DNA of 64,000 nt from NCBI RefSeq assembly GCF_014595995.2, contig NZ_CP063989.1:1-64000 (forward strand), read 5' to 3'. Positions 1-10,952 of this stretch are shown here, one piece after another. Source of the DNA: Actinomyces respiraculi (lineage in GTDB: Bacteria; Actinomycetota; Actinomycetes; Actinomycetales; Actinomycetaceae). The position numbers and the translations under genes were made by a program. The notes beneath the pieces are model-generated. The model did no database searches. It was given only the letters and a program-made list of their open reading frames with translations, and was not told where the DNA came from. Position 1 is the stretch's first letter, and the number at the start of each line of letters is the position of its first letter.

Positions 1-233
1 CCACGGGTGTGGGAAAAGGGGCGTCACAACGTGTGGAGAGCACTGCTGTCGGGACACGGTGGCCATGGATGGCACGGGCAGTTCTCAGCCATGAGATCAG
101 ACAACCACATTGTCCGCACGTTCTCCCCACGTGTGGACAACTCTGTGGAGAACTACGATGATGACAGCCCGGCCACCCGCCGGACCGATCCGATCGACGC
201 ACCCGCAGACGTCCCAAGCCCGGAGGAGGGCCC
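1..233. other. oriC: oriC-associated region upstream of dnaA with DnaA boxes
   Basis: This non-coding stretch before dnaA carries several DnaA-box-like 9-mers. A perfect actinobacterial box TGTGGACAA lies at 132-140. Variants are TTGTCCGCA at 110-118, TGTGGAGAA at 144-152, TTCTCCCCA at 121-129, TGTGGGAAA at 8-16 and TGTGGAGAG at 32-40. TACGAT at 154-159 could be a -10 element for dnaA, which would place the boxes where DnaA could autorepress its own gene. That role is inferred. The window starts inside this region, so its left part may be missing. Confidence 0.7.
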
Positions 234-1802
234 GTGCCCGACCACACCACCGACCTGTGGGTCTCAGCCATCGATCACCTCGCGGCAGCGGGCACCATGG
301 GCACGGGCAAGGTCGCCATGATGCGCATGACGAGTGTTCTCGACGTCGATGACACGCTTGTCGTCGTCGTCGGTTCCGCCTTCGCCCGCGACACCTTCGA
401 GAAGGCACGGGCCACGATCGCCGCCTCCCTGGCCGCTGTCGCCGGCCACAAGGTGCCCTTCGAGATCATCATCGATCCCTCCCTGGAGGCCTTGTCCGCG
501 CCCATCCGGCGTGAGCCGCGCCCCGCCGCCGCACCCGCCGGGCCCCTGCCCTCCTCCAGCCGGGTCGGCAACGAGTCGGCCGCGACGGGCTTCGACAGTC
601 CGGCCGACCCCACCGACGTCAACGACGCCGCCAGCAACACGGCAGCTGCGATGAGCAGCACTCAGCCTCTCGAGTCCTCGACTCCTCCCCGCCCCGGGGC
701 CGGCCTGCGCTCGGTGCCGCAGCCGACCGTCGTGCCCGAGCACCGTCCGGCCGGCCCGGACTATTCGCGCCTCAACCCGCACTACACTTTCGACACCTAC
801 GTCACCGGCGGGTCCAACCGCTTCGCCAACGCCGCCTCCCTCGCCGTCGCCGAGGCTCCGGGCACCGGCTACAACCCCCTGTTCGTCTATGGCGGCTCCG
901 GCCTGGGCAAGACGCACCTGCTGCACGCCATCGGCAACTACGCGCGCGAGCTGAACCCGACCACCCACGTCAAGTACGTCTCCAGCGAGGAGTTCGTCTC
1001 CGACTTCATCGACTCCGTCCAGGTGGGGCGCATGAGCTCCTTCAAGGACCGCTACCGGGGCGTCGACATCCTCCTGCTCGACGACATCCAGTTCCTCAGC
1101 GGCAAGGAGTCCACCCTCGAGGAGTTCTTCCACACCTTTAACGCCCTGCGCCTGGACAACAAGCAGATCGTCCTGACCTCCGACCAGCCACCCAAGGATC
1201 TCAAGGGCTTCGAGGACCGGCTCATCTCGCGCTTCACCGAGGGACTGACCGCGGATGTGCAGCCGCCGGACCTCGAGACGCGCCTGGCCATCCTTGCGCG
1301 CCGGGCCCGCGCCGAGGGTCAGGAGGTGCCGGTCGAGGTCCAGGAGTACATCGCCTCGCGCGTGACGACGAATATCCGCGAGCTCGAAGGCGCACTCATC
1401 CGTGTCACCGCCTTCGCCTCCCTGACCAAGCAGCCCATCGACCTGACCCTGGCGGAGATGGTGCTCAAGGACATCCTGTCCGACCCCGAGGGTGAGCAGA
1501 TGACGTCCTCACTCATCATGGCGCAGACGGCCGACTACTTCGGCATCACCATCGAGGACCTGTGCGGCAAGGTCCGCACCAAGACCTTCGTGCACGCTCG
1601 TCACGTGGGCATGTACCTGTGCCGCGAGCTCACCGACATGTCTCTGCCACAGATCGGCCGGGAGTTCGGCAAGGACCACACAACCGTCATCAACGCCAAC
1701 CGCAAGATCGTCGAGCAGATGTCCGAGCGACGCTCGACCTACAACGAGGTCATGGAGCTGACCAGCCGTATCAAGCAGGCCGCCCAGACCGCCCGGCGCT
1801 GA
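234..1802 (+). CDS. dnaA: Chromosomal replication initiator protein DnaA
   Basis: DnaA binds DnaA boxes at oriC as an ATP-bound oligomer, melts the origin and helps load the replicative helicase. The 522-residue length fits actinobacterial DnaA, which has a long Pro/Ala-rich linker (about residues 95-175 here). The AAA+ Walker A motif GGSGLGKT is near residue 220 and Walker B LLLDDIQF near 280. The domain IV signature with DHTTVINA is near 485 and contacts the boxes. The GTG start at 234 follows a strong GGAGGAGGG ribosome site. DnaA boxes lie on both sides of the gene, as expected beside oriC. Confidence 0.98.
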   Translation: MPDHTTDLWVSAIDHLAAAGTMGTGKVAMMRMTSVLDVDDTLVVVVGSAFARDTFEKARATIAASLAAVAGHKVPFEIIIDPSLEALSAPIRREPRPAAAPAGPLPSSSRVGNESAATGFDSPADPTDVNDAASNTAAAMSSTQPLESSTPPRPGAGLRSVPQPTVVPEHRPAGPDYSRLNPHYTFDTYVTGGSNRFANAASLAVAEAPGTGYNPLFVYGGSGLGKTHLLHAIGNYARELNPTTHVKYVSSEEFVSDFIDSVQVGRMSSFKDRYRGVDILLLDDIQFLSGKESTLEEFFHTFNALRLDNKQIVLTSDQPPKDLKGFEDRLISRFTEGLTADVQPPDLETRLAILARRARAEGQEVPVEVQEYIASRVTTNIRELEGALIRVTAFASLTKQPIDLTLAEMVLKDILSDPEGEQMTSSLIMAQTADYFGITIEDLCGKVRTKTFVHARHVGMYLCRELTDMSLPQIGREFGKDHTTVINANRKIVEQMSERRSTYNEVMELTSRIKQAAQTARR

Positions 1803-2282
1803 GGTCCCGGTTCCGTCGTCGGCCCGTCAGCGCCGACGACGACCCAGCTGCGCGGACAACCTGCCCGTGCGTCGTCGTCGGCACCCGACCAACCCGAGTT
1901 GTGGACAACCTGGGAATCGAGGGGGGACAAGCCCCCTGTGCGACTGTGGACCACCGGCCCTGTCCTGGGGACGCCGACACTGGTCGACCCCGTCCGTCCA
2001 CCGACCAGGCCGGCCGCCCACCGAAGCACGCCCGTGTGATTCCACAGCGACCCTCCCCACGTCCTCGGCCCGAAACCCGGTTCTCCCCAGGATCCACATC
2101 TCCTATTACCCCTACAAAGACTTATCTCACGCGAGGAACAACATCTCTGCCCGCACGTGGTCCCACTCCGGGCGCCTCGGGCACGAGGTACGTCTAGAAT
2201 CCGGATGGATCGTCCTGACCCCAGGACCACAGCACCGCCTCAGACGCCAGCGCCCGAGGCACGCCAGCAGAAGGAGCCCACC
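1803..2282. other. oriC: Chromosomal replication origin oriC (dnaA-dnaN intergenic region)
   Basis: This 480-base gap without a gene has DnaA-box-like sites: TGTGGACAA at 1900-1908 (perfect), TGTGGACCA at 1945-1953, TTCTCCCCA at 2081-2089 and GGATCCACA at 2090-2098. An unusually AT-rich segment follows at about 2100-2130, with a TTATCTCAC box-like end at 2122-2130. That segment is the likely unwinding element. In Actinobacteria oriC normally lies between dnaA and dnaN, which supports the call. Exact borders are not visible from sequence alone. Confidence 0.85.
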
Positions 2283-3416
2283 GTGAAGCTCAGGGTTGAC
2301 CGCGACGTCCTCGCCGAGGCCGTGACCTGGACCGCCCGCTCCGTCCCCGCACGCCCGCCTGTTCCCGTGCTCGCCGGCGTCCGGCTCGAGACCCAGGGTG
2401 CCAGCCTCGTCCTGGCGTCCTTCGACTACGAGGTCTCCGCGCGCTGCGAGGTACCCGCCGAGGTCGAGGAGGAGGGCGTCGTCCTCGTCTCCGGCCGCCT
2501 GTTGGCCGACATCGCCAAGGCACTGCCCTCCAAGCCCGTGGACCTTGAGGTTGAGGGCACCAAGGTGACCGTCTCCTGCGGCTCCTCCCGCTTCTCGCTG
2601 GCCGCCATGGCGGCCGACGACTACCCCGCGCTACCGCTCATGCCCGGCGCGGCCGGCACCGTCGATGCCCACGACCTTGCCCAGGCGGTCGCCCAGGTCT
2701 CCATCGCCGCCTCGCGCGACGAGACCCTGCCGCTGCTCACGAGCGTGCAGATGGAGGTCGACGGCGACGCCCTGACCCTCATGGCCACGGACCGCTACCG
2801 CCTGGCCGTGCGCGAGATGACCTGGAGGAGTGGGGACTCCGCGCTGGAGACCCGTGCGCTGCTCAAGGCCCGCACCCTGTCCGACGTCGCCAAGTCCCTA
2901 ACCTCGACGGGGGATGTCACCATCGCCCTGACCGAGCCCGGATCGACCACCTCCAGCCTTATCGGCTTCGAGGCCGGGGGCCGTCGTACCACCAGCCTGC
3001 TGACCGACGGCGACTACCCGCCGGTCCTGCGCCTGTTCCCGGAGACGACGACGATCCACGCGACCGTCGGCCGTGAGGAGCTCATGGGCGCGGTGCGGCG
3101 CGTGAGTCTCGTGGCGGACCGCTCCACCCCCATTCACATGACCTTCACGCAGGGCAACCTGGCCCTGGACGCCGGCAGTGTCGAGGACGCCCAGGCCTCT
3201 GAGCAGCTCGTCGCCCACCTTGAGGGCGAGGACATCACGACCGCCTTCAACCCGGGATACCTGCTCGATGGGCTCGGCGCCATCACCCAGCCCTACGTCA
3301 CCCTTGACTTCACTCACGCCTCCAAGCCCGCTGTCCTCACAGGCGTGGACTCCATCGGCGGGGAGCCGGACACGTCCTTCCGCTACCTCATCATGCCGAT
3401 CCGCTTCGGCGCCTGA
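2283..3416 (+). CDS. dnaN: DNA polymerase III beta subunit (sliding clamp)
   Basis: The beta clamp is a ring that tethers DNA polymerase III to DNA. The 377-residue product has the three-domain clamp length and typical segments: a VKLRVDRDVLAEAV start, a central TDRYRLAVRE segment and a C-terminal YLIMPIRFGA end, which resembles the conserved LIMPIR/LMPMRL tail of DnaN. An in-frame ATG lies upstream at 2157, but the GTG at 2283 is preferred because AAGGAG precedes it by six bases and the clamp homology starts there. It lies between oriC and recF; recF begins five bases after its stop, so the two are probably co-transcribed. Confidence 0.97.
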   Translation: MKLRVDRDVLAEAVTWTARSVPARPPVPVLAGVRLETQGASLVLASFDYEVSARCEVPAEVEEEGVVLVSGRLLADIAKALPSKPVDLEVEGTKVTVSCGSSRFSLAAMAADDYPALPLMPGAAGTVDAHDLAQAVAQVSIAASRDETLPLLTSVQMEVDGDALTLMATDRYRLAVREMTWRSGDSALETRALLKARTLSDVAKSLTSTGDVTIALTEPGSTTSSLIGFEAGGRRTTSLLTDGDYPPVLRLFPETTTIHATVGREELMGAVRRVSLVADRSTPIHMTFTQGNLALDAGSVEDAQASEQLVAHLEGEDITTAFNPGYLLDGLGAITQPYVTLDFTHASKPAVLTGVDSIGGEPDTSFRYLIMPIRFGA

Positions 3417-3421
3417 ACGGC

Positions 3422-4642
3422 GTGTACGTCTCTGACCTCGCACTCGACGACTTCCGCTCCTACGAGCACCTCGTCGTCTCCTTTGAGCCGGGCATAACGA
3501 CCTTCGTCGGGCCCAACGGGCAGGGAAAGACCAACCTCGTGGAGGCCATCGGCTACCTGTCGACCCTGTCCAGCCACCGCGTGGGCAGCGAGTCGGCACT
3601 TGTGCGCCGGGCCGCTCCGGGCGAGGAACAGCCCGGGGGCGCCGTCGTGCGCGCCAAGGTCATCCACGGTGAGCGGCCGACGGTTCTGGAAGTCGAGATC
3701 GTCTCGGGCAAGGCGAATCGCGCCCGGCTCAACCGGGGACAGACCCGGCCGCGCGAGCTGCTCGGACTCCTGCGCACCGTGGCCTTCGCCCCCGAGGACC
3801 TGGCGCTTGTGCGTGAGGAACCGGTGGTGCGCCGCCGCTTTCTCGATGACCTGGCCGTCACCCTGCGCCCCGCCCTGGCCGGCGTGCGCGTCGAGCACGA
3901 CCGGATCCTGGCCCAGCGTGCGAGCCTGCTCAAGGCGGCGCGTGCCGCCCGGGGTGTGAGTGCGTCGATGGCGACGAGCCTGGAGGTGTGGGACGCCCAG
4001 CTGGCGGCGGTAGACGCCCGCCTCATCGCCGCCAGGGTCGACGTCGTCACCCACCTGCGTGACTGGGTGGCCTCCTCCTACGCCACCGTCAGCACCGTCA
4101 GTGGAGCCCAGTCCGAGGCCCAGATCGCCTACCGCGCGAGCCTGCTGCTGCGCGAGGGGGCCGCGGAGCCCGACCCCCGGCGGAGCACGGCCTGGCTGGA
4201 GGAGGAGAAGGAACTGCTCGACGTCGAGGCAACGACGGCGCGGCTCATCGCAGCGATGGCGGACCTGCACCCGCAGGAGGTTGAGCGCGGGGCGAATCTT
4301 GTGGGTGCGCACCGCGACGACCTGTCGCTCTTCCTCGGCGGCCTGCCCGCCAAGGGCTTCGCCTCCCACGGTGAGCAGTGGTCCATGGCCTTGGCGCTCA
4401 GGCTCGCCTCCTACGAGATGCTGCGCCACGACGTCGACGCCTTCGGGGGCGACGGCGAGCCCGTGCTCATCCTCGATGACGTCTTCGCCTCCCTGGACGC
4501 CCGCCGCCGCCGGGCCCTGACGGGCGTTGTCGCCGGAGCCCAGCAGGCCCTGGTGACGGCGGCCGTTGACGAGGATGTGCCCAGCGAGATCGACGGTGCA
4601 CGCTTCAAGGTCGAGGCCTCGACACTGACGGCGGTGACCTGA
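3422..4642 (+). CDS. recF: DNA replication and repair protein RecF
   Basis: RecF is an SMC-like ATPase that, with RecO and RecR, loads RecA at single-strand gaps. The 406-residue protein begins with the family pattern LALDDFRSYEHL and has Walker A GPNGQGKTN at about residues 30-38. The ABC signature region is near 320 and Walker B LILDDVFASLD near 350. The start is a GTG five bases after dnaN. The next gene (DUF721) starts two bases after its stop, so dnaN, recF and DUF721 look like one transcription unit. Confidence 0.96.
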   Translation: MYVSDLALDDFRSYEHLVVSFEPGITTFVGPNGQGKTNLVEAIGYLSTLSSHRVGSESALVRRAAPGEEQPGGAVVRAKVIHGERPTVLEVEIVSGKANRARLNRGQTRPRELLGLLRTVAFAPEDLALVREEPVVRRRFLDDLAVTLRPALAGVRVEHDRILAQRASLLKAARAARGVSASMATSLEVWDAQLAAVDARLIAARVDVVTHLRDWVASSYATVSTVSGAQSEAQIAYRASLLLREGAAEPDPRRSTAWLEEEKELLDVEATTARLIAAMADLHPQEVERGANLVGAHRDDLSLFLGGLPAKGFASHGEQWSMALALRLASYEMLRHDVDAFGGDGEPVLILDDVFASLDARRRRALTGVVAGAQQALVTAAVDEDVPSEIDGARFKVEASTLTAVT

Positions 4643-4643
4643 G

Positions 4644-5333
4644 ATGGGCGAGGACAAGCAGGCCGAGGAGCGCCCGGGAGGCCCGGCAACCCGACGCCCG
4701 GACGAGGAGGATGACTCGCTGGCCCTGCAGGTGCTCGCCCGCGCCCAGTCACGAGCCTGGGGCTCGGGTGACGAGCGCGCGCGCCTGGCACGCACGCCGG
4801 CCGGTGAGGACGGGGTGGCGGCCTGGGACGCGCCGCGCCGTCGCCGGAGTGAGCGGGCCGACGAGGGCGACGACGAGGAGCGCGGGCCCGGGCTGGCCCG
4901 GGGGCGAGATCGGCCCGGCCCCACGCGCTTCGACCCGCGTCCGGGAGGGCGCGAGCTGGGCGACTCCTTCGCCGAGCGCGGCTGGGCCGGCAAGCTCGCC
5001 ATGGCCCAGCTCGCCGTCGCCTGGCCCAGGATCGTTGGTGAGCGGGTGGCCGAGCACACGCAGGTGGTGGCCTTCGAGGTGGGCCGTCTCGATGTGCGGG
5101 CGACGTCGACGGCGTGGGCCCAGCAGCTGCGCCTGCTCATGCCCTCGATCCAGCGGGAGATCGCCGCGGAGCTGGAGCGGATCACACGGGCCCGTCCGGG
5201 ACCCGGGGGCCGACGTCGGGTCGAGGTGCCGCAGGTCGAGATGCGCGTGCTGGGGCCCACGGGTCCGACCTGGGGTCATGGGCGCTTTGGTGCGGCCCGC
5301 GGGGGCCGCGGACCGCGCGACACCTACGGCTGA
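4644..5333 (+). CDS. DUF721 (DciA-like) protein
   Basis: This 229-residue protein has a low-complexity, charged N-terminal half and a C-terminal DUF721 domain (about residues 105-190), recognisable by WPRIVGERVAEHTQVVAFE and the RATSTAWAQQLRLL stretch. DUF721 is related to DciA, the helicase operator of bacteria that lack DnaC or DnaI. Its position directly after recF is typical of Actinobacteria. A role in loading the replicative helicase at oriC is inferred from the family. The gene starts two bases after the recF stop, so translation is probably coupled. Confidence 0.88.
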   Translation: MGEDKQAEERPGGPATRRPDEEDDSLALQVLARAQSRAWGSGDERARLARTPAGEDGVAAWDAPRRRRSERADEGDDEERGPGLARGRDRPGPTRFDPRPGGRELGDSFAERGWAGKLAMAQLAVAWPRIVGERVAEHTQVVAFEVGRLDVRATSTAWAQQLRLLMPSIQREIAAELERITRARPGPGGRRRVEVPQVEMRVLGPTGPTWGHGRFGAARGGRGPRDTYG

Positions 5334-5563
5334 GCGCCGGTGATGGTGTCTCCAAGTCTCCAAGGGTGAGACTGCCCACTTCCCCGACGGGCCCTCACAG
5401 CGGGGTCCTGGGGGTGCACCACGGTAGGATCGGGCTGGAATTGCCCATAGTGCGCCCGGGGTGCCCGAGAGGTACCCACCTACACAACACGGCCCCGGAC
5501 CCGGAATCGGCCGTCTGAGGGACCATGTCCCGTCCGGCGCACAGAACGAGGAGCACCTGACAC

Positions 5564-7642
5564 GTGTCTGACCAGGACCTGCCTGTGACCACCGGCGCCG
5601 AGAGCCCGGCTGGGACCCGTCCCGTCGGCCAGGGCAGCGCCGATTACGGCGCCAGCGACATCACCGTTCTCGAGGGCCTGGAGGCCGTACGCAAGCGCCC
5701 GGGCATGTACATCGGCTCCACCGGCGAGCGCGGCCTGCACCACCTGGTCTACGAGGTCGTGGACAACGCCGTCGATGAGGCCCTGGCCGGCTACTGCGAC
5801 CACATCGAGGTCACCATCCAGGCCGACGGCGGCCTCAAAGTGGTCGACAACGGCCGCGGCATCCCCGTGGACGAGCACCCCACCGAGCACCGCCCCACCG
5901 TCGAGGTCGTCATGACGATCCTGCACGCCGGCGGCAAGTTCGGCGGCGGCGGCTACGCCGTCTCCGGCGGCCTGCACGGCGTGGGCATCAGCGTCGTCAA
6001 CGCCCTGTCGACGCGGGTGGACACCGAGATTCGCCGCCAGGGGCACGTGTGGCGCATGAGTTTCGCCGACGGCGGCCGCCCCGTGACCGAGCTTGTCAAG
6101 GGTGAGGCCACCGAGGAGACCGGCACGACCCAGACCTTCTACCCGGACCCGGAGATCTTCGAGACCGTCGAGTTCGATTATGAGACCCTGCGCCGCCGCT
6201 TCCAGCAGATGGCCTTCCTCAACAAGGGCCTGCGCATCAGCCTGACCGATGAGCGCGAGGGTGTCACCGACGACGGCGACGAGATCACCGGTGACGAGCC
6301 GGGCACCACCGATGACCCTGTCAAGGGCCACCGCCAGGTCACCTACTGCTACGCCAACGGCCTGCACGACTACGTCGCCTTCCTCAACAAGGCGAAGAAG
6401 GTCGAGCTCGTTCACCCCGAGATCATCGACTTCGAGGCCGAGCAGCAGCTCGACGACGTGCGCGGCATCAGCCTCGAGATCGCCATGCAGTGGACCAGCG
6501 CCTACTCCGAGTCGGTGCACACCTACGCCAACACGATCAACACAACCGAAGGTGGCACGCACGAGGAGGGCTTCCGCACGGCGCTGACCTCCCTGGTCAA
6601 CCGCTACGGGCGCGAGAAGGGCCTCATCAAGGACCGGGACGACAACCTCACCGGTGATGACATCCGTGAGGGCCTGACCGCCGTCATCTCCGTCAAGCTC
6701 TCCGAGCCGCAGTTCGAGGGCCAGACGAAGACCAAGCTCGGTAACACCGAGGCCCGCACCTTCGTCCTGCAGACCGTCAACTCCAGGCTCGGAGACTGGT
6801 TCGACTCCCACCCGGCCGAGGCCAAGGCGATCATCTCCAAGGCCCTGCAGGCCGCGGCCGCCCGGGTGGCGGCCCGCAAGGCGCGTGAGGCCACCAGGCG
6901 CAAGGGCGTTCTGGAGTCCGCCTCCATGCCCGGCAAGCTGCGTGACTGCTCGAGCCGCAACGCCGCCGACTGCGAGATCTTCATCGTCGAGGGCGACTCC
7001 GCCGGGGGCTCCGCCGTCGGCGGGCGCGACCCCGAGCACCAGGCGATCATGCCGATCCGCGGCAAGATCCTCAACGTCGAGAAGGCGCGCCTGGACCGGG
7101 CCCTGTCCTCGGACACGATCCGCTCGCTCATCACCGCCTTCGGTACGGGCATCGGTGAGGACTTCGACATCGCGCGGCTGCGTTACGGCAAGATCGTCAT
7201 CATGGCCGATGCCGACGTCGACGGTCAGCACATCGCCACTCTCCTGCTCACGCTGCTCTTCCGCTACATGCGGCCCCTCATCGAGCAGGGCCACACTTAC
7301 ATCGCCATGCCGCCGCTGTACCGCCTCAAGTGGTCCAACGCGGAGCACGAGTTCGCCTACTCCGACGCCGAGCGCGACCAGCTGCTGCGGGCCGGGGCCG
7401 AGGCCGGGCGCCGTCTGCCCAAGGAGGGCGGCATCCAGCGTTACAAGGGTCTGGGCGAGATGAACGACCACGAGCTGTGGGAGACGACGATGGACCCGGC
7501 CACCCGCATCCTCAAGAAGGTCACCCTCGACGAGGCCGCCGACGCCGACGAGACCTTCTCGATCCTCATGGGCGACGACGTCGAGCAGCGCCGCTCCTTC
7601 ATCCAGCGCAACGCCGCCGACGTCCGCTTCCTCGACATCTGA
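5564..7642 (+). CDS. gyrB: DNA gyrase subunit B
   Basis: GyrB is the ATPase subunit of DNA gyrase, which with GyrA introduces negative supercoils. The 692-residue protein has the GHKL ATPase domain in the N-terminal half ([11 protein letters not shown], then the [15 protein letters not shown] lid). The TOPRIM domain carries EGDSAGGSA and [12 protein letters not shown], and a metal-binding DADVDG segment is near residue 550. The C-terminal end is the usual [18 protein letters not shown]. The GTG start at 5564 has GAGGAG upstream, although the spacing is long. The 230-base gap before it holds a TAGGAT element near 5424 and probably a promoter. gyrA follows 40 bases later. Confidence 0.98.
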   Translation: MSDQDLPVTTGAESPAGTRPVGQGSADYGASDITVLEGLEAVRKRPGMYIGSTGERGLHHLVYEVVDNAVDEALAGYCDHIEVTIQADGGLKVVDNGRGIPVDEHPTEHRPTVEVVMTILHAGGKFGGGGYAVSGGLHGVGISVVNALSTRVDTEIRRQGHVWRMSFADGGRPVTELVKGEATEETGTTQTFYPDPEIFETVEFDYETLRRRFQQMAFLNKGLRISLTDEREGVTDDGDEITGDEPGTTDDPVKGHRQVTYCYANGLHDYVAFLNKAKKVELVHPEIIDFEAEQQLDDVRGISLEIAMQWTSAYSESVHTYANTINTTEGGTHEEGFRTALTSLVNRYGREKGLIKDRDDNLTGDDIREGLTAVISVKLSEPQFEGQTKTKLGNTEARTFVLQTVNSRLGDWFDSHPAEAKAIISKALQAAAARVAARKAREATRRKGVLESASMPGKLRDCSSRNAADCEIFIVEGDSAGGSAVGGRDPEHQAIMPIRGKILNVEKARLDRALSSDTIRSLITAFGTGIGEDFDIARLRYGKIVIMADADVDGQHIATLLLTLLFRYMRPLIEQGHTYIAMPPLYRLKWSNAEHEFAYSDAERDQLLRAGAEAGRRLPKEGGIQRYKGLGEMNDHELWETTMDPATRILKKVTLDEAADADETFSILMGDDVEQRRSFIQRNAADVRFLDI

Positions 7643-7681
7643 CCCGCCGACCGCCGTCGGCAGCAAAGGAAAACAGCCACC

Positions 7682-10306
7682 GTGAGTGACGAGACCACCA
7701 ACCTCCCCGTCGAGGAGCAGACCCACGACCGCGTCCAGCCGGTCGACCTCCAGATGGAGATGCAGCGCTCCTACCTCGACTACGCCATGAGCGTCATCGT
7801 CGGGCGCGCCCTGCCGGACGTGCGTGACGGCCTCAAGCCCGTCCACCGCCGTGTCCTGTACGCCATGTACGACGGCGGCTACCGCCCCACGTCTTCCTTC
7901 TCCAAGTCCTCGCGCGTCGTCGGCGAGGTCATGGGCAACTACCACCCGCATGGTGACGGGGCGATTTACGACGCTCTGGCCCGTCTTGTGCAGTGGTGGT
8001 CCCTGCGCTACCCGCTGGTGGCCGGGCAGGGCAACTTCGGCACCCCCGGCAACCTGGGGCCGGCCGCCCCCCGGTACACCGAGTGCAAGATGGCGCCGCT
8101 GGCCATGGAGATGGTTCGCGACATCGACGAGGAGAGCGTCGACTTCCAGGACAACTACGACGGTAAGAACCAGGAGCCGACGATCCTGCCGGCCCGCTTC
8201 CCGAATCTGCTGGTCAATGGCAGCGAGGGCATCGCCGTCGGTATGGCCACCCGGATCCCGCCGCACAACCTGCGTGAGGTGGCCGACGGCGTCCAGTGGT
8301 TCCTCGCGCACCCCGATGCCTCGCGTGAGGAGCTGCTCGAAGAGCTCATCAAGCGCATCCCCGGCCCGGACTTCCCCACGGGCGCCACGATCCTGGGACG
8401 CCGTGGCATTGAGGACGCCTACCGCACGGGTCGCGGCTCGATCACGCAGCGTGCCGTCGTCAGCGTTGAGGAGATTCAGGGCCGTCAGTGTCTGGTGGTC
8501 ACCGAGCTGCCCTACCAGGTCAATCCGGACAACCTGGCGGACAAGATCGCCCAGCTGGTGCGCGATGGCCAGATCACCGGCATTGCGGACATCCGTGATG
8601 AGACCAGTGGTCGCACGGGCCAGCGGCTCGTCATCGTGCTCAAGCGCGACGCGGTCGCCAAGGTGGTCCTCAACAACCTGTACAAGCGCACGCCCCTGCA
8701 GGACAACTTCCCGGCCAACATGCTCGCCCTGGTGGACGGTGTGCCGCGCACGCTGAGCCTGGACGGCTTCGTGCGCCACTGGGTGACCCACCAGATCGAC
8801 GTCATCGTGCGCCGCTCCCGCTTCCGCCTGCGCAAGGCGGAGGAGCGCCTGCATGTGCTGGCCGGCCTGCTCAAGGCCATCGACGCACTCGACGCCGTCA
8901 TCGCCCTCATCCGCCGCTCCCCGACGGCCGACGAGGCCCGCACGGGCCTCATGGGTCTGCTCGGGGTGGATGAGATCCAGGCCGACGCAATCCTGTCCCT
9001 GCAGCTGCGCCGCCTCGCGGCCCTTGAGCGCCTGAAGATCCAGCAGGAGGCCGACGAGCTCCAGGCCCGCGTGGACAACCTGAAGGAGATCATCGCCTCC
9101 CCCGAGCGTCAGCGCGGCATCGTCTCGACCGAGCTTGCGGAGATCGTCGAGAAGTACGGCGACGAGCGCCGCACGAGGATCGTGCCCTTCGACGGCGAGA
9201 TGAGCATGGAGGACCTCATCCCGGAGGAAGAGGTCGTCGTGACGATCACCCGGTCCGGCTACGCCAAGCGCACGCGCACCGACCAGTACCGCTCGCAGCA
9301 CCGCGGCGGCAAGGGGGTCAAGGGTGCGGCCCTGCGCGAGGACGACGTCGTCGACCACTTCTTCGTCACCACCACCCACCACTGGCTGCTGTTCTTCACG
9401 AACCTGGGACGTGTCTACCGCGCCAAGGGCTACGAGCTGCCCGAGGGCGGGCGTGACGCCAAGGGCCAGCACGTGGCGAACCTGCTCGCCTTCCAGCAGG
9501 GCGAGGAGATCGCCCAGGTCATGGAGCTCAAGGACTATGAGCAGGCGGACTACCTTGTGCTCGCCACGCGCCGTGGCCGGGTGAAGAAGACCCGCCTGGC
9601 GGACTACGACTCCCCGCGCTCGGCCGGCCTCATCGCCATCAACCTGCGTGAGGACGAGGACGGGCAGGCGGACGAGCTCGTCTCAGCGAGCCTGCTGAGC
9701 GAGGGCCAGGACCTGCTGCTCGTCTCGCGCCACGGACAGTCCACGCGCTTCACGGCCAGTGAGAACGAGCTGCGCACGATGGGGCGCGCAACCAGTGGTG
9801 TCACGGGCATGCGCTTCCGTGGTGACGACTCGCTGCTGGCGATGGACGTCGTTGATCCGTCCTGGACGGACGCGGACCTGTTCGTTGTCACCGAGGGTGG
9901 TTTCGCTAAGCGCACGAACGTCCAGGAGTACCCGACCAAGCACCGTGGTGGCTTGGGGGTCAAGGTGGCCAACCTTGTTGAGGAGCGTGGGGACCTCGTG
10001 GGTGCGCTGGTGACGGCGCCCAACGATGAGGTCATGTGCATCATGGCGTCTGGCAAGGTGGTGCGCTCGGCGGTCGCAGAGGTCTCGGTGACCGGACGCA
10101 ACACGCAGGGCGTCACCCTCGCCAAGCCCGACGACGGCGACCGGATCATCGCGGTGGCCCGCAATGCCGAGCGGGAGCTCGACGGGGATGAGCCCACCGG
10201 CAGTGCCGACAGTGCTGGGAGCGCTGAGAGTGCCGTCTCAGCCTCCTCCGCTGATGACCCGGAGGCGGTAGCGTTGGCTGACGAGGACAGTGAGGAGCAG
10301 GCATGA
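7682..10306 (+). CDS. gyrA: DNA gyrase subunit A
   Basis: GyrA is the DNA breakage-reunion subunit of gyrase. The protein is 874 residues. The catalytic tyrosine is Tyr132 in the AAPRYTE context. The quinolone-resistance-determining region starts NYHPHGD at residues 86-92. Beta-pinwheel repeats fill the C-terminal half, and the tail after about residue 830 is acidic and Ser/Ala-rich. Gly93 sits where E. coli has Ser83; Asp97 matches E. coli Asp87. The usual Gln-Pro-Trp after this region is Gln-Trp-Trp here. The start is a GTG with AAAGGA upstream. Its stop overlaps the start of the next gene by four bases. Confidence 0.98.
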   Translation: MSDETTNLPVEEQTHDRVQPVDLQMEMQRSYLDYAMSVIVGRALPDVRDGLKPVHRRVLYAMYDGGYRPTSSFSKSSRVVGEVMGNYHPHGDGAIYDALARLVQWWSLRYPLVAGQGNFGTPGNLGPAAPRYTECKMAPLAMEMVRDIDEESVDFQDNYDGKNQEPTILPARFPNLLVNGSEGIAVGMATRIPPHNLREVADGVQWFLAHPDASREELLEELIKRIPGPDFPTGATILGRRGIEDAYRTGRGSITQRAVVSVEEIQGRQCLVVTELPYQVNPDNLADKIAQLVRDGQITGIADIRDETSGRTGQRLVIVLKRDAVAKVVLNNLYKRTPLQDNFPANMLALVDGVPRTLSLDGFVRHWVTHQIDVIVRRSRFRLRKAEERLHVLAGLLKAIDALDAVIALIRRSPTADEARTGLMGLLGVDEIQADAILSLQLRRLAALERLKIQQEADELQARVDNLKEIIASPERQRGIVSTELAEIVEKYGDERRTRIVPFDGEMSMEDLIPEEEVVVTITRSGYAKRTRTDQYRSQHRGGKGVKGAALREDDVVDHFFVTTTHHWLLFFTNLGRVYRAKGYELPEGGRDAKGQHVANLLAFQQGEEIAQVMELKDYEQADYLVLATRRGRVKKTRLADYDSPRSAGLIAINLREDEDGQADELVSASLLSEGQDLLLVSRHGQSTRFTASENELRTMGRATSGVTGMRFRGDDSLLAMDVVDPSWTDADLFVVTEGGFAKRTNVQEYPTKHRGGLGVKVANLVEERGDLVGALVTAPNDEVMCIMASGKVVRSAVAEVSVTGRNTQGVTLAKPDDGDRIIAVARNAERELDGDEPTGSADSAGSAESAVSASSADDPEAVALADEDSEEQA

Positions 10307-10797
10307 GTGAGCCCGTCATCCACCCGCCCGTGAGCGGGGACATGAGTGCTGACGCCCCGGCGTCGGTTGAGCAGGGGCAGGCCCAGGTTGGGGTGAAGAC
10401 GCAGGCAGCGACGACGCAGCCGGCGGTCGCGCCGCGTCGGGTGCGCCTGGCGCTGACGAGGGTCAACGTCCTGTCCGTCACGAAGGTCTCCTTCCTGCTG
10501 TCCGTGGCCTCCGGCATCATGATTGTTGTTGCCGCCGCCCTCGTGTGGTTCATGCTCGACAAGATGCACGTGTTCTCCACGATCCAGGACCTCGTGGGCA
10601 CGATGTTCGACTCGGATTCCAACGCCTTCGTGGCGCTGGTGGAGTACATGAGGTTCTCCCGCGCGATCTCCATGGCCACGATCATCGCGGTGGTCAATAT
10701 CGTTCTGACCACGGCGCTGTCCGCCATCGGGGCGCTGTTGTACAACGTCACGGCGGCCCTCGTGGGTGGGGTCCATCTCACACTGGCGGACGAGTGA
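10303..10797 (+). CDS. DUF3566 membrane protein
   Basis: This 164-residue protein has a disordered Ala/Pro/Gln-rich N-terminus (1-45) and two predicted membrane helices. The first is [20 protein letters not shown] (about 66-85) and the second lies around [20 protein letters not shown] (about 127-146), before a short cytoplasmic tail. DUF3566 is an actinobacterial family nearly always found after gyrA; its molecular function is not established. The ATG overlaps the gyrA stop (ATGA), so translation is probably coupled. Confidence 0.9.
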   Translation: MSEPVIHPPVSGDMSADAPASVEQGQAQVGVKTQAATTQPAVAPRRVRLALTRVNVLSVTKVSFLLSVASGIMIVVAAALVWFMLDKMHVFSTIQDLVGTMFDSDSNAFVALVEYMRFSRAISMATIIAVVNIVLTTALSAIGALLYNVTAALVGGVHLTLADE

Positions 10798-10846
10798 TCT
10801 GATTTGGCCGCCTCAGACCGGCTGAGTTAGTCTCTTTCGGTCGCAC

Positions 10847-10920
10847 GGGCCTATAGCTCAGTTGGTTAGAGCGCATCCCTGATAAGGATGAGGTCGCTGG
10901 TTCGAGTCCAGCTAGGCCCA
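10847..10920 (+). tRNA. tRNA-Ile (anticodon GAT)
   Basis: A 74-base cloverleaf can be folded by eye: a 7-bp acceptor stem (GGGCCTA with TAGGCCC), a D arm with AGTTGGTTA, and an anticodon arm CATCC-CTGATAA-GGATG with GAT at 10881-10883. The T arm is GCTGG-TTCGAGT-CCAGC. The discriminator is A10920 and CCA is genomically encoded at 10921-10923. It lies in its usual actinobacterial position after gyrA and DUF3566. Confidence 0.98.
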
Positions 10921-10952
10921 CCACCCGCGGTGGAACGATGAGGAGGGTTCGG

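Noticed and set aside
5480..9472. Long minus-strand open frame of 1330 codons opposite gyrB and gyrA
   Set aside because: It mirrors two certain genes, has a composition expected of an antisense frame in GC-rich coding DNA, and no domain is recognisable.
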